Below, piece after piece: positions 53,999 through 61,850 of a stretch of 64,000 nt of DNA; position 1 is the stretch's first letter; every line of letters starts with the position of its first letter. The DNA comes from Oscillospiraceae bacterium (GTDB lineage: Bacteria > Bacillota > Clostridia > Oscillospirales > Oscillospiraceae). Under the pieces are notes generated by a model. The model saw nothing but the letters and a program-made list of their open reading frames with translations, was not told where the DNA came from and made no database searches. The position numbers and the translations under genes are program-made. The DNA lies in the NCBI GenBank assembly GCA_017416685.1, contig JAFQBN010000002.1, positions 62,001-126,000 of the forward strand. Reading direction: 5' to 3'.

Positions 53999-54523
53999 AT
54001 GCCCGACATGATTCCGTATGACCGCCGCGCTGCCGTGCGTTACGCCCATCGCTGGGCCTTCGGCCGCAATCCGCGGTTTTATGATTTTGAAAATATCGGC
54101 GGTGACTGCACCAACTTTGCATCCCAATGTTTATATGCCGGTACGGGAATTATGAACTTCACACCTACGTATGGCTGGTATTATATCGACCCGGAAAACC
54201 GGGCGCCGGCATGGACGGGCGTGGAGTTTTTTTATGACTTTCTGACCCGCGAGGAGCGTACCGCCGGTCCGGTTGGTGTGCTGGCTAATATGAGTATGCT
54301 GCTGCCGGGTGATTTTGTGCAGCTGCGGCTGACCAAGGAGATTTTTTCCCACACGCCAATCATTGTGGAGATTGATGGTCCGCCCACGCTGGACAACATC
54401 CTGATCGCGGCTCATTCCATTGATTCCGACTATCGGCCGCTGAGCACCTACGATTTTCAGGAGATACGGTTTTTGCACATTGTTGGGGCTTACAAGCCGG
54501 AAAGCAGGCCGATTTTACAATAA
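53999..54523 (+). CDS. Amidase-domain protein (Amidase_6 type)
   Basis: A 174-residue protein with the NlpC/P60-related Amidase_6 signature: YDRRAAVRYAHRWAF, then ENIGGDCTNFASQCLYAG with the probable nucleophile Cys37, and FSHTPIIVE with His118. Members cut peptidoglycan-like amide bonds or are spore-associated hydrolases; no signal peptide is present here. GGGAGGGG precedes ATG 53999. The function in this organism is unknown. Confidence 0.75.
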   Translation: MPDMIPYDRRAAVRYAHRWAFGRNPRFYDFENIGGDCTNFASQCLYAGTGIMNFTPTYGWYYIDPENRAPAWTGVEFFYDFLTREERTAGPVGVLANMSMLLPGDFVQLRLTKEIFSHTPIIVEIDGPPTLDNILIAAHSIDSDYRPLSTYDFQEIRFLHIVGAYKPESRPILQ

Positions 54524-54529
54524 AAATAG

Positions 54530-54563
54530 AAACCGCAGTCCTTTTTTCGGGACTGCGGTTTTT
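54530..54563. terminator. Bidirectional terminator between the amidase gene and xerC
   Basis: A 12-bp stem, AAACCGCAGTCC (54530-54541) with GGACTGCGGTTT (54550-54561). The T tract on the + strand ends the amidase gene, and A-rich sequence on the other side can serve xerC. Confidence 0.8.
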
Positions 54564-54567
54564 AGGA

Positions 54568-55593
54568 TTAATCTTCGGATTCTTCGGCTTTTTTTGCCTT
54601 TTTTGTTACGTTGGACAGGGGATTTGCCCGGGCAGCGGTGCGCAGGTTATCGCTGTCGATGTGGGTATAAATCTGGGTGGTATTCAGGTTTTCGTGACCC
54701 AAGACCTCCTGAAGCGTGCGTACATCTACGCCATTTTGCAGCATCAGGGTGGCGGCCGTGTGGCGTAGCTTGTGAGAGGAGTACTGCGTGCTGTCCAGTC
54801 CGGCTGCGGACAGATGCTTTTTTACAAGTTTATGAACTGCAGCGGTAGTAATGCGCCGCCGATTTTGCAGCGTGACAAACAGAGCATTTCGGTCTATCAA
54901 AGTCATGGCATTGCGCTCGACCAGCCAATCGTCCAAAGCCTTGCGGCAAGCGGGATTGAGGAAGATCACGCGCTCTTTGTTGCCCTTGCCGAGTACACGC
55001 AGCTGCTCGCCATGGATATCGGTAACATTCAACCCAACCAGCTCAGAAATACGCAGACCGCAGTTCAAAAAAAGAGTTAGCATACAGTAATCACGAGTCT
55101 GATTTTTTCCGTCGACACTAGTTAGCAGGTCCAAACTCTCGTCCAGCGTCAGATATTTGGGCAGGGATTTGCGCAGACGCGGGGAGTCCAGGTCCTGCAT
55201 GGGGTTTTCGGCCAGCAATTTTGCCTTGCTGCAAAGATATTTATAAAAGGAACGGATCGCGGCAACCTTGCGGGCGCGGGCTGCGGCGGACAAGCCGTAA
55301 CTGGTATCAGGGCTGTTGCGATGGGTCGCGCGGTCCCGGCCAAGGTAATTCATGTAGGAATAGACGTCGCTGAGCGTAATGGAGCGAATCAGCGCCAAAT
55401 CCACGTCATCAATAGGAATTTGGTCGAACGGAACATCAGGAGAAATTTTACGCTTTTCAAGTTTGATGTAGCGGAAAAAATTGCGCAGATCCAAATAGTA
55501 TTCATCGACCGTGCGGAATGAATGTCCCTGAATGGTTTCGTGATACGTCAGGAAATCACGCAGAATGGCTGGTGTATCGGCAGGAAAGCTCAT
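54568..55593 (-). CDS. Tyrosine recombinase (XerC/XerD-like)
   Basis: A 341-residue tyrosine recombinase. An N-terminal SAM-like core-binding domain (about 10-100) is followed by a catalytic domain with R in NCGLRISEL, H-x-x-R in SSHKLRHTA, and the His and Tyr in LGHENLNTTQIYTH. Xer proteins resolve chromosome dimers at a dif site. The start could be ATG 55593 or the TTG at 55632; both lack a strong ribosome-binding site. I chose the ATG because the family begins there. A phage-type integrase is possible, but no att repeats, tRNA or phage genes are near. Confidence 0.82.
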   Translation of the reverse strand: MSFPADTPAILRDFLTYHETIQGHSFRTVDEYYLDLRNFFRYIKLEKRKISPDVPFDQIPIDDVDLALIRSITLSDVYSYMNYLGRDRATHRNSPDTSYGLSAAARARKVAAIRSFYKYLCSKAKLLAENPMQDLDSPRLRKSLPKYLTLDESLDLLTSVDGKNQTRDYCMLTLFLNCGLRISELVGLNVTDIHGEQLRVLGKGNKERVIFLNPACRKALDDWLVERNAMTLIDRNALFVTLQNRRRITTAAVHKLVKKHLSAAGLDSTQYSSHKLRHTAATLMLQNGVDVRTLQEVLGHENLNTTQIYTHIDSDNLRTAARANPLSNVTKKAKKAEESED

Positions 55594-55662
55594 AAGCAGT
55601 GAAAGACCTGAGAAAGGGCTGGAAAGGGCCAAAACCCCTTATTTACCCGATTTCCCCTCCAC

Positions 55663-55696
55663 TCAGGTCAACAAAATTTTTATTTTGTTGACCTGA
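55663..55696. repeat. Perfect 15-bp inverted repeat upstream of xerC
   Basis: TCAGGTCAACAAAAT (55663-55677), a TTTT loop, and the complement ending GACCTGA (55682-55696). It lies between radA and xerC, about 70-100 bp before the xerC start. No T tract follows in either direction, so it does not look like a terminator. Confidence 0.85.
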
Positions 55697-55816
55697 TGTA
55701 GTCTTTCCATAGACCTCCTCTCGTCCGCAGGACCTGGGGCAATTTTGCTTGCCCCGGCATTGCGTTGCTTTGCTGGTGTATAAAAACGGTTTGCTCATTT
55801 GTTATGCTGTGGTGAT
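55697..55816. other. Non-coding spacer between the hairpin and radA
   Basis: Holds one more inverted repeat, GGGGCAA (about 55737-55743) with TTGCCCC (about 55750-55756). I saw no gene, promoter or terminator in it. Confidence 0.5.
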
Positions 55817-57178
55817 TTACACGATTGCGGCAAGCGCCTGGCGGATATTATCAACGCGGATCAGTTCTAACCCATCCGGCACGGTCAACTTACTGCTGCT
55901 TCGGCTTGGTACGATGCATTTTGTGAAACCCAGCCGACGAACTTCGCTCAACCGCTGACCAAGGCAATTCACGCTGCGAAGCTCTCCGGTCAGCCCCACT
56001 TCCCCGATGGCTACCAGATCGCCGGGAACCGGCTTGTCCCGGAAGCTGGATGCCAGCGCGATCATCAGCGCAAGATCTGCAGCAGGTTCGTCCAGAGACA
56101 GGCCGCCAATCACGTTGATGTAGGCATCACAGTTACCCATCAGCAGACCACCGCGCTTTTCCAGCACGGCCAGCACCAACATGGCACGGTTATAGTCGAA
56201 GCCGTTGCTGGTGCGTCTTGGATTGCCGAAATTACTTGGGACTACAAGGGCCTGCACCTCAGCCAATACGGGCCGCGCGCCTTCCATAACGCAGGTAACG
56301 CAGCTGCCCGGCGCATTGACGGGACGGCCTTCCAGCAGGGCCTCCGAGGGGTTCGGGACTTCAACAAGTCCTCCGTCCTGCATCTCAAATACGCCGATTT
56401 CATTGGTGGCGCCGAAGCGGTTTTTCGCAGCGCGCAGAATGCGGTAGGACATCTGCTGTTCGCCCTCGAAGTACAGCACGCAGTCCACCATATGCTCCAG
56501 CACTTTTGGGCCGGCGATGGAACCCTCTTTATTGATGTGACCGATGACAAAAACGGTCAGGCCCTCCCCTTTTGCAAGCTGCATCAGGGCCATGGTGCAT
56601 TCTTTGACCTGACCAACGCTGCCGGGTGACGTGGTCTGCTCGCCGCTGTACAGAGTTTGGATAGAGTCTACGATCAGCACATCGGGCTGCAGCTGACGCA
56701 CCGCTTCCTGTACTCGGTCAAGGTCCGTCTCTGCAAGCAGGTACAGATTATCTCCGCTGACATTCAAACGTTCGGCACGCAGCTTGATCTGACGGGCAGA
56801 TTCCTCACCGGAAACGTATAAAACCTTGCAATTATTGCACATTTGCTGACAAATCTGCAGCATCAGCGTCGATTTTCCAATGCCGGGCGCACCGCCAAGC
56901 AGCACCAAAGAACCCTTTACCGCGCCGCCGCCCAAAACTCTGTCCAACTCGCTCATGCCGGTGGCAAAGCGCAGTTCATCGCCGCTTTCCACTTCGGCCA
57001 TACGGGTCGGAACAGACTGTGGCGCAAAGCCTACAGAGGATTTTACGCCTCCGGCTCGTTTGGGTGCGGCAGGCTGCTCTACAATGGTATTCCATTCGCC
57101 GCAGCCGGGACACTTCCCTGCCCATTTCGGCATCTCCTGTCCGCATTGCGTGCAGTAAAAGAGCGTTTTGGTTTTCAA
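55817..57178 (-). CDS. radA: DNA repair protein RadA
   Basis: A 453-residue branch-migration ATPase. The zinc finger has Cys9, Cys12, Cys23 and Cys26. Walker A is GGAPGIGKST (95-104), the RadA-specific motif KNRFG is at 252-256, and the C-terminal part resembles the Lon protease fold without the active site. It helps process recombination intermediates. The start is TTG 57178, coupled to the cwlD stop (TTGA overlap), so cwlD and radA are one unit on the - strand. Confidence 0.94.
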   Translation of the reverse strand: MKTKTLFYCTQCGQEMPKWAGKCPGCGEWNTIVEQPAAPKRAGGVKSSVGFAPQSVPTRMAEVESGDELRFATGMSELDRVLGGGAVKGSLVLLGGAPGIGKSTLMLQICQQMCNNCKVLYVSGEESARQIKLRAERLNVSGDNLYLLAETDLDRVQEAVRQLQPDVLIVDSIQTLYSGEQTTSPGSVGQVKECTMALMQLAKGEGLTVFVIGHINKEGSIAGPKVLEHMVDCVLYFEGEQQMSYRILRAAKNRFGATNEIGVFEMQDGGLVEVPNPSEALLEGRPVNAPGSCVTCVMEGARPVLAEVQALVVPSNFGNPRRTSNGFDYNRAMLVLAVLEKRGGLLMGNCDAYINVIGGLSLDEPAADLALMIALASSFRDKPVPGDLVAIGEVGLTGELRSVNCLGQRLSEVRRLGFTKCIVPSRSSSKLTVPDGLELIRVDNIRQALAAIV

Positions 57179-57909
57179 CTCGTTCCCTCATCTCTGTCTT
57201 GGAGTAGAAAAGTTCCGCTGTAGTTCAGCCAGCATCCTGACATGGCAGCGGCCAGTTTTGTTTGGTAATTTGCATCCTGCAGCAGCCGCTCTTCGGTGGG
57301 ATTGGTCAGAAAGCCGCACTCCACAAGTACTGCGGGACACGAGATATGGTTCATTAGATATACGCTTTGAGCAATAGCAGTCGCCTGCCTGCCATTTGTG
57401 GGGTCTGCGGCGGTGCGAAGCGCCTCCTGCAGCGCAATTGCAAACGGCTTTGAGCCGGCGGTCGGGGCAAAAAACACCTGCGCCCCGCTGTATTTGCTGC
57501 TGGGAAAGCTGTTTTGATGGACGGAAAGCAGTACTGCGTTTTGCTGCTGGGATACCAGTTCAACACGGTTATGCAGGTCGGAAACCTTCTTCTCGCGCAG
57601 CGTTTTTGCCTGTGGATCGTGCAGCGAAACATCCTCCCGGCGCAGCATGACCGCTGGTGCGCCGTATAGTCCCATTATCAGGTCCACCCGTCCGGCAATG
57701 GCTAAATTCAGATGACTTTCCGGTATCCCGGACAGAGATATGGCGCCCCCATCCTCACCGCCGTGACCGGCATCAATTACCAAATAGGGGCGCAGCGGAG
57801 TAAACGGCGAAAACACAGGCGTTAATTGCGGAAAAACCAGATTCAATGCCAAAACGACGGGTAAAATTGCGATAAGAATAACAAAAACCATCCGCTTGCA
57901 CAGCAGCAT
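57175..57909 (-). CDS. cwlD: N-acetylmuramoyl-L-alanine amidase CwlD
   Basis: A 244-residue Amidase_3 family enzyme. The N-terminal hydrophobic segment (about 5-26) is a signal anchor. The zinc ligands and catalytic residues are His49 (DAGHGGEDGG), Glu64, His131 (SVHQNSF) and Glu197 (VECGFLTN). In spore-formers CwlD is needed to make cortex muramic-delta-lactam, the mark recognised at germination. ATG 57909 lies behind GGGAGGGGG; the upstream TTG (57915) overlaps that site. The gene is coupled to radA. Confidence 0.88.
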   Translation of the reverse strand: MLLCKRMVFVILIAILPVVLALNLVFPQLTPVFSPFTPLRPYLVIDAGHGGEDGGAISLSGIPESHLNLAIAGRVDLIMGLYGAPAVMLRREDVSLHDPQAKTLREKKVSDLHNRVELVSQQQNAVLLSVHQNSFPSSKYSGAQVFFAPTAGSKPFAIALQEALRTAADPTNGRQATAIAQSVYLMNHISCPAVLVECGFLTNPTEERLLQDANYQTKLAAAMSGCWLNYSGTFLLQDRDEGTS

Positions 57910-58261
57910 AAGCAACCCCCTCCCTGCTCAACAGACTATGAACAGAGGCGGGTGTTTATACAGATTAAGTCACATCTCTAAATATTCTATCATAAAGCGG
58001 AAGGGAATTAAAGTATAAAGTATTGGCTTGAACGCGAAAAGAGTGGCGCAAGCAGAAGTTTTAACTTATGTATTGTCAAGAATAAACAGAGGTTCTTTTT
58101 ACAAACGGTTCTTGTAGACAATGGGTAGAAAATTTATAATAAAAATGTTAGGCAATTACAGGATTTGAAAGGCACAATATCGCCCCGCTTAATATTTGAC
58201 CTTGTCAATTAAATTACGAAAAACCAACCATATTTAAAATATCTGAACGGAGGAAATCATA
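57910..58261. other. Divergent intergenic region between cwlD and the thiolase gene
   Basis: About 350 bp, AT-rich. It holds the ribosome-binding site of cwlD on the - strand, the thiolase promoter (58112-58140) and about 115 nt of leader. I see no convincing cwlD promoter and no gene. Confidence 0.6.
58112..58140 (+). promoter_or_regulatory. Sigma-A-type promoter of the thiolase pair
   Basis: TTGTAG (58112-58117), 17-bp spacer, perfect TATAAT (58135-58140). The start codon is 122 nt downstream, a long leader. Confidence 0.7.
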
Positions 58262-59467
58262 ATGCGAGATGCAGTAATTACCGATTGCGTCCGAACTGCT
58301 GTTGGCAAGATGAACGGCGCTCTGAGCGAGTATGACGAGCAGGAGTTGGCCGCTATCGTGATGAAAGAGGTTCTCGAGCGCTCCAAAATCACCGCAGATC
58401 AGGTGGACGAGGTTATTTTCGGACACGCAAAAATGAATACATACCCCATGAACGTGGCGCGCTACGGCTGGCTGGAAGCCGGGCTGCCGGACAGCGTACC
58501 CGGCTATACCCTGCACCGGGCCTGCTCTTCCGGCTCCCAGTCCATTTTCGATGCCAGCCAGATCATTGCCTGCGGAGATGCAGACGTTATTTTGGCCGGC
58601 GGTGTGGAGAACATGACCAAGTCCTGCTATTTCCTGCGGGATGCCCGCAATGGTCTGGGTACCAAAAACGTTACGCTGCAGGACAACATTCTGGAGGGTT
58701 CTGCCGGCAACTCCCCCGAGGAGCTGTTTGGTGTACTTCCCATGGGTCTGACTGCCGAGAATGTGGCTGAGATGTACGGCATTGAGCGCGAGATTCAAGA
58801 CCGGTTCGCTTTGGGTAGCCAGCAGCGCGCCCGCAAAGCCATCGACGAGGGCAAGTTCAAGGAGCAGATCGTTCCTGTGGGCGACTTTGACACCGATGAG
58901 CATCCCCGTTCCACCACCTACGAAAAGCTGTCTGCCATGAAGCCCGCCTTTAAGAAGGACGGCAGCGTTACCGCCGGTAACTCCTCCGGCCGCAACGACG
59001 GTGCCAGCGCTGTGCTGGTCATGAGCCGGGAAAAGGCTGATGCGCTTGGCTATGACTACTACCTGCGCCACGTGGCTTCTGCCGTTTCGGGGGTTGAACC
59101 CAAAATCATGGGTGTAGGTCCCATCGAGGCTTCCCGCAAGGCCCTTGAAAAAGCCGGACTGAAGATCGAGGACATCGGCCTGATCGAATTGAACGAGGCC
59201 TTTGCCGCTCAGGCTGTGGCCGTTATGCGCGAGTGGGTCAAGTGGTCCGACACCGAGACCTTCGACTCCATCTGGGAGCGTACGAACGTCAATGGCAGCG
59301 GTATTTCTCTGGGCCACCCTCTGGGCGCCACCGGTGGTATCCTGACCACAAAGCTGTTCTATGAGCTGAAGAACCGACCCGATGCGCGATACGCCATGGT
59401 CACCATGTGCATCGGCGGCGGAATGGGCTTTGCCTCTATCTTTGAGCAGTGCAGAAAGGACGGTTGA
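58262..59467 (+). CDS. Acetyl-CoA acyltransferase (thiolase)
   Basis: A 401-residue thiolase that makes or breaks a carbon-carbon bond between acyl-CoAs. The catalytic residues are intact: Cys88 (HRACSSGSQ), the NEAFAAQ motif (311-317), His352 in GHPLGATGG and Cys383 in CIGGGMG. Both synthesis (butyrate or beta-oxidation type) and degradation are possible. CGGAGG precedes ATG 58262. A second, altered thiolase follows after 5 nt. Confidence 0.9.
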   Translation: MRDAVITDCVRTAVGKMNGALSEYDEQELAAIVMKEVLERSKITADQVDEVIFGHAKMNTYPMNVARYGWLEAGLPDSVPGYTLHRACSSGSQSIFDASQIIACGDADVILAGGVENMTKSCYFLRDARNGLGTKNVTLQDNILEGSAGNSPEELFGVLPMGLTAENVAEMYGIEREIQDRFALGSQQRARKAIDEGKFKEQIVPVGDFDTDEHPRSTTYEKLSAMKPAFKKDGSVTAGNSSGRNDGASAVLVMSREKADALGYDYYLRHVASAVSGVEPKIMGVGPIEASRKALEKAGLKIEDIGLIELNEAFAAQAVAVMREWVKWSDTETFDSIWERTNVNGSGISLGHPLGATGGILTTKLFYELKNRPDARYAMVTMCIGGGMGFASIFEQCRKDG

Positions 59468-59472
59468 TCAAG

Positions 59473-60570
59473 ATGAAGAAGGTTATCATTGCCGACAGCG
59501 TGCGTACCGCCTGGGGCAAACCCGGTGCAGGCCTGTCCCCTTTCCTTGCCTCCGATTTTTCTGCCAAGCTTTTGCAGGAGCTTCTGACGCGCACCGGCGT
59601 GGATGCCGCGACTGTGGACCAGGTAGTCTTTGGTCAGGCGCACCCCTCCACCATGCCCAACAACATTGGCCACTATGCCTGGCTGAAGGCGGAGCTGCCC
59701 GTAGAGGTCCCCGGCTACACTGTGCAAAGCTGTAGCGGTTCTTCCCTGCAGGCCCTGCGCAGCTGCTACAACCTCATCGCCACCGGTAACGAGAGCATTT
59801 GTATTGCCGGCGGTGCAGACAGCTATTCCGCTGCCCCCTTCGTTCTGCGGGATGTGCGCAATCATTTTTATCAGGAGAACCGTACCTTTATCGACTCGGT
59901 TGAAGAAGCCGAGCAGTGTACTCAGCCTGTCCCTATGACCCGCAAGGAGCAGTATGAGCAGGCTCACGGTACAGTTATGAGCGACGAAGCGATGGCTTTC
60001 GCCAAGGAGAGCATTGCAAATGCGCTGGCGGCCGAAGATGCCGGTCAGATCCTGCCTGTCTGCTACGAAGTGCGCAAAAAAGGAACTGTCACCGTGGACA
60101 CGGACGAGTATCTGGCCTGTGCCGATGCCGCTTCTCCCCTCTCCCCTTACGCCGACGGTGCCGCCGTCACGATGCTCATGAGCGAAGACAAGGCAAAGGA
60201 ACTGGGTGTTGTGGCCAAGGCTGTTGTTTCCGGCTTTGCCGTGGCAGGCTGTGACCCCAGGAAACCTCATACCGCAGGTGCGGCCGCTGTGAAGAAACTC
60301 CTGAATAACAAGAGTTTGACGATGGCTGACATCGCTGTGGTCGAGATCATGGAAAACAGCGCACAGGACGTGTTGGATACCGTTAGCGCGCTTGGCGGCT
60401 CCCCGGCAGTCAATCCCATGGGCGGCGCGTTGGCCCGGGGCAAGAATGACGGTGCCGAGGGCATCGCCATGCTGATGCGTTTGGTGGACAGCCTCAAGGT
60501 CGGACAGAAAGGCGTACTTTGCACCTACACTGCCGGCGGTCAGGGTATGGCCGCCTTGATTGAAAAATAA
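59473..60570 (+). CDS. Thiolase-like protein with altered active site
   Basis: A 365-residue thiolase-fold protein. The nucleophile Cys87 (QSCSGSS) and the late Cys350 are kept. But NEAFA is replaced by MENSA (293-297) and the GHPxGATG loop by G-K324-N-D-G-A-E-G, so the base His is Lys. It is also about 36 residues shorter than its neighbour. It may be a partner subunit, a condensing enzyme with other chemistry, or a binding protein. It follows the normal thiolase by 5 nt; AGAAAGGACGG lies upstream of ATG 59473. Confidence 0.8.
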   Translation: MKKVIIADSVRTAWGKPGAGLSPFLASDFSAKLLQELLTRTGVDAATVDQVVFGQAHPSTMPNNIGHYAWLKAELPVEVPGYTVQSCSGSSLQALRSCYNLIATGNESICIAGGADSYSAAPFVLRDVRNHFYQENRTFIDSVEEAEQCTQPVPMTRKEQYEQAHGTVMSDEAMAFAKESIANALAAEDAGQILPVCYEVRKKGTVTVDTDEYLACADAASPLSPYADGAAVTMLMSEDKAKELGVVAKAVVSGFAVAGCDPRKPHTAGAAAVKKLLNNKSLTMADIAVVEIMENSAQDVLDTVSALGGSPAVNPMGGALARGKNDGAEGIAMLMRLVDSLKVGQKGVLCTYTAGGQGMAALIEK

Positions 60571-60587
60571 AGCCAAAAGCGAATCAT

Positions 60588-60628
60588 AAAATCCGGCTCT
60601 CTGCACTGCGGCGGAGGGCCGGATTTTT
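60588..60628 (+). terminator. Terminator of the thiolase pair
   Basis: A 10-bp stem, AAAATCCGGC (60588-60597) with GCCGGATTTT (60618-60627), with T. Confidence 0.85.
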
Positions 60629-60648
60629 CGTGTTCTGATCGCATCGTT

Positions 60649-60676
60649 ACCCGTCTGCAGACTGCGGCATAGAATG
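60649..60676 (+). promoter_or_regulatory. Candidate late-sporulation (sigma-K-like) promoter of cotJ
   Basis: AC (60649-60650), 17-bp spacer, CATAGAATG (60668-60676). The -10 fits the sigma-K pattern CATA---T and partly the sigma-E one, but a sigma-E -35 is absent. Confidence 0.4.
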
Positions 60677-60728
60677 TCGTGGGGAGCGTCCTCTCCCCTT
60701 TCAAATTATCCAAGGAGGAATCTGGTAT

Positions 60729-61178
60729 ATGGAAAACGGCAGCATTGCCCGCTGTGGTGACAAGAGCGGCACCCTGCCTTCCTGCGCGCCGCTGGCCACC
60801 GGGTACGTCCCCTTCCAGCAGAGGGACCCTCAGCGCTACGACCAGCGCGATGCCCTGAGCAACGGCACGCTCTTCCCCGGCCTGAACCTGCCCTTCCACC
60901 TGGCGGTTCCCGGCAGTAAGGTGCCTTCCGGCAACCGGACGGATCTGCAGGCACTGTGCTTTGTGGTGGCGGAGCTTGGCCTTTATCTGGATACCCACCC
61001 CGATGATGCCGAGGCCTTTGCCCTGTTCAAGCAGTTCTCCAAGATGGCAAAGGATGCCAAGGCCGACGTGGAAAAGGCCAACGGTCCTTTGACCCAGAAG
61101 AATACGGCGGACTTCGACAAGTACTGCTGGCTCAAGGATCCGTGGCCCTGGAACTACGATGAAAATGAGGTGAAGTGA
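60729..61178 (+). CDS. CotJA-CotJB fusion spore coat protein
   Basis: A 149-residue protein combining two small coat proteins. Residues about 20-58 resemble CotJA (LATGYVPFQQ, then ALSNGTLFPGLNLPF), and about 70-147 resemble CotJB (LQALCFVVAELGLYLDTHPD, then WLKDPWPWNYD). In B. subtilis cotJA, cotJB and cotJC are three separate genes of one operon and the proteins form a coat complex with CotJC. Here the first two appear as one polypeptide joined by a short Pro/Gly/Ser linker. AGGAGG precedes ATG 60729. cotJC follows after 3 nt. Confidence 0.82.
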   Translation: MENGSIARCGDKSGTLPSCAPLATGYVPFQQRDPQRYDQRDALSNGTLFPGLNLPFHLAVPGSKVPSGNRTDLQALCFVVAELGLYLDTHPDDAEAFALFKQFSKMAKDAKADVEKANGPLTQKNTADFDKYCWLKDPWPWNYDENEVK

Positions 61179-61181
61179 TCT

Positions 61182-61799
61182 ATGTTTATCTATGAGAAGA
61201 AGCTGCAGTTTCCCGTCAAGATCGCGACACCCAACCCCAAGCTGGCGGCGTTCATTATTAGTCAGTACGGCGGCCCGGACGGTGAGCTGGGCGCTTCCAT
61301 GCGCTATCTGTCCCAGCGGTATGCCATGCCCTATGCCGAGGCCAAGGGGCTGCTGACGGACATCGGCACGGAGGAGCTCGGTCACCTTGAGATGGTGGCA
61401 GCCATCGTCCATCAGTTGACCCGTAACCTGACCGACGATCAGGTCAAGGCAGATCCGGCCTTTGCATCTTATTTTGTGGACCATACCGCCGGGGTCTACC
61501 CTACCGCCGCCTCCGGCTTCCCCTGGACCGCGGCATCCATGCAGTCCACCGGTGACGTCATCGCTGACCTGACTGAGGATATGGCGGCAGAGCAAAAGGC
61601 CCGCAAGACCTATGACAACATTCTGCGGCTGTCCGACGATCCGGACGTGAACAATGTTATCCGCTTCCTGCGTGAGCGGGAAATCGTCCACTACCAGCGC
61701 TTTGGCGAGTGCCTGCGCATGGTGCAGGAGAAGCAGGATCAGAAGAACGTCTATCTCTACAACCCCGCCTTTGATAAAAACCGCATGGCAAAGGGTTGA
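61182..61799 (+). CDS. cotJC: CotJC, manganese catalase-family spore coat protein
   Basis: A 205-residue protein of the Mn-catalase superfamily. It begins MFIYEKKLQFPVKI, has TEELGHLEM (metal-ligand Glu65 and His68) and the second helix pair with EREIVHYQRFGE. It is found in the spore coat and may act against peroxide or in redox control. GAGGTGAAG precedes ATG 61182, and it ends before a convergent terminator. Confidence 0.93.
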   Translation: MFIYEKKLQFPVKIATPNPKLAAFIISQYGGPDGELGASMRYLSQRYAMPYAEAKGLLTDIGTEELGHLEMVAAIVHQLTRNLTDDQVKADPAFASYFVDHTAGVYPTAASGFPWTAASMQSTGDVIADLTEDMAAEQKARKTYDNILRLSDDPDVNNVIRFLREREIVHYQRFGECLRMVQEKQDQKNVYLYNPAFDKNRMAKG

Positions 61800-61811
61800 A
61801 CCCAATGCGCA

Positions 61812-61846
61812 AAACAAGGCACGGTCATTTGACCGTGCCTTGTTTC
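61812..61846. terminator. Bidirectional terminator between cotJC and the SLH gene
   Basis: A 16-bp perfect stem (61812-61827 with 61830-61845) between convergent genes. Confidence 0.9.
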
Positions 61847-61850
61847 TTAC

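Noticed and set aside
54568-55593. Phage or integrative-element integrase
   Set aside because: No attachment repeats, tRNA or other phage-like genes are near, and the neighbours are housekeeping genes; a Xer-type recombinase fits better.
58188-58224. Second promoter nearer to the thiolase gene (TTGACC at 58196)
   Set aside because: No acceptable -10 follows at 16-18 bp; the pair at 58112-58140 is much better.
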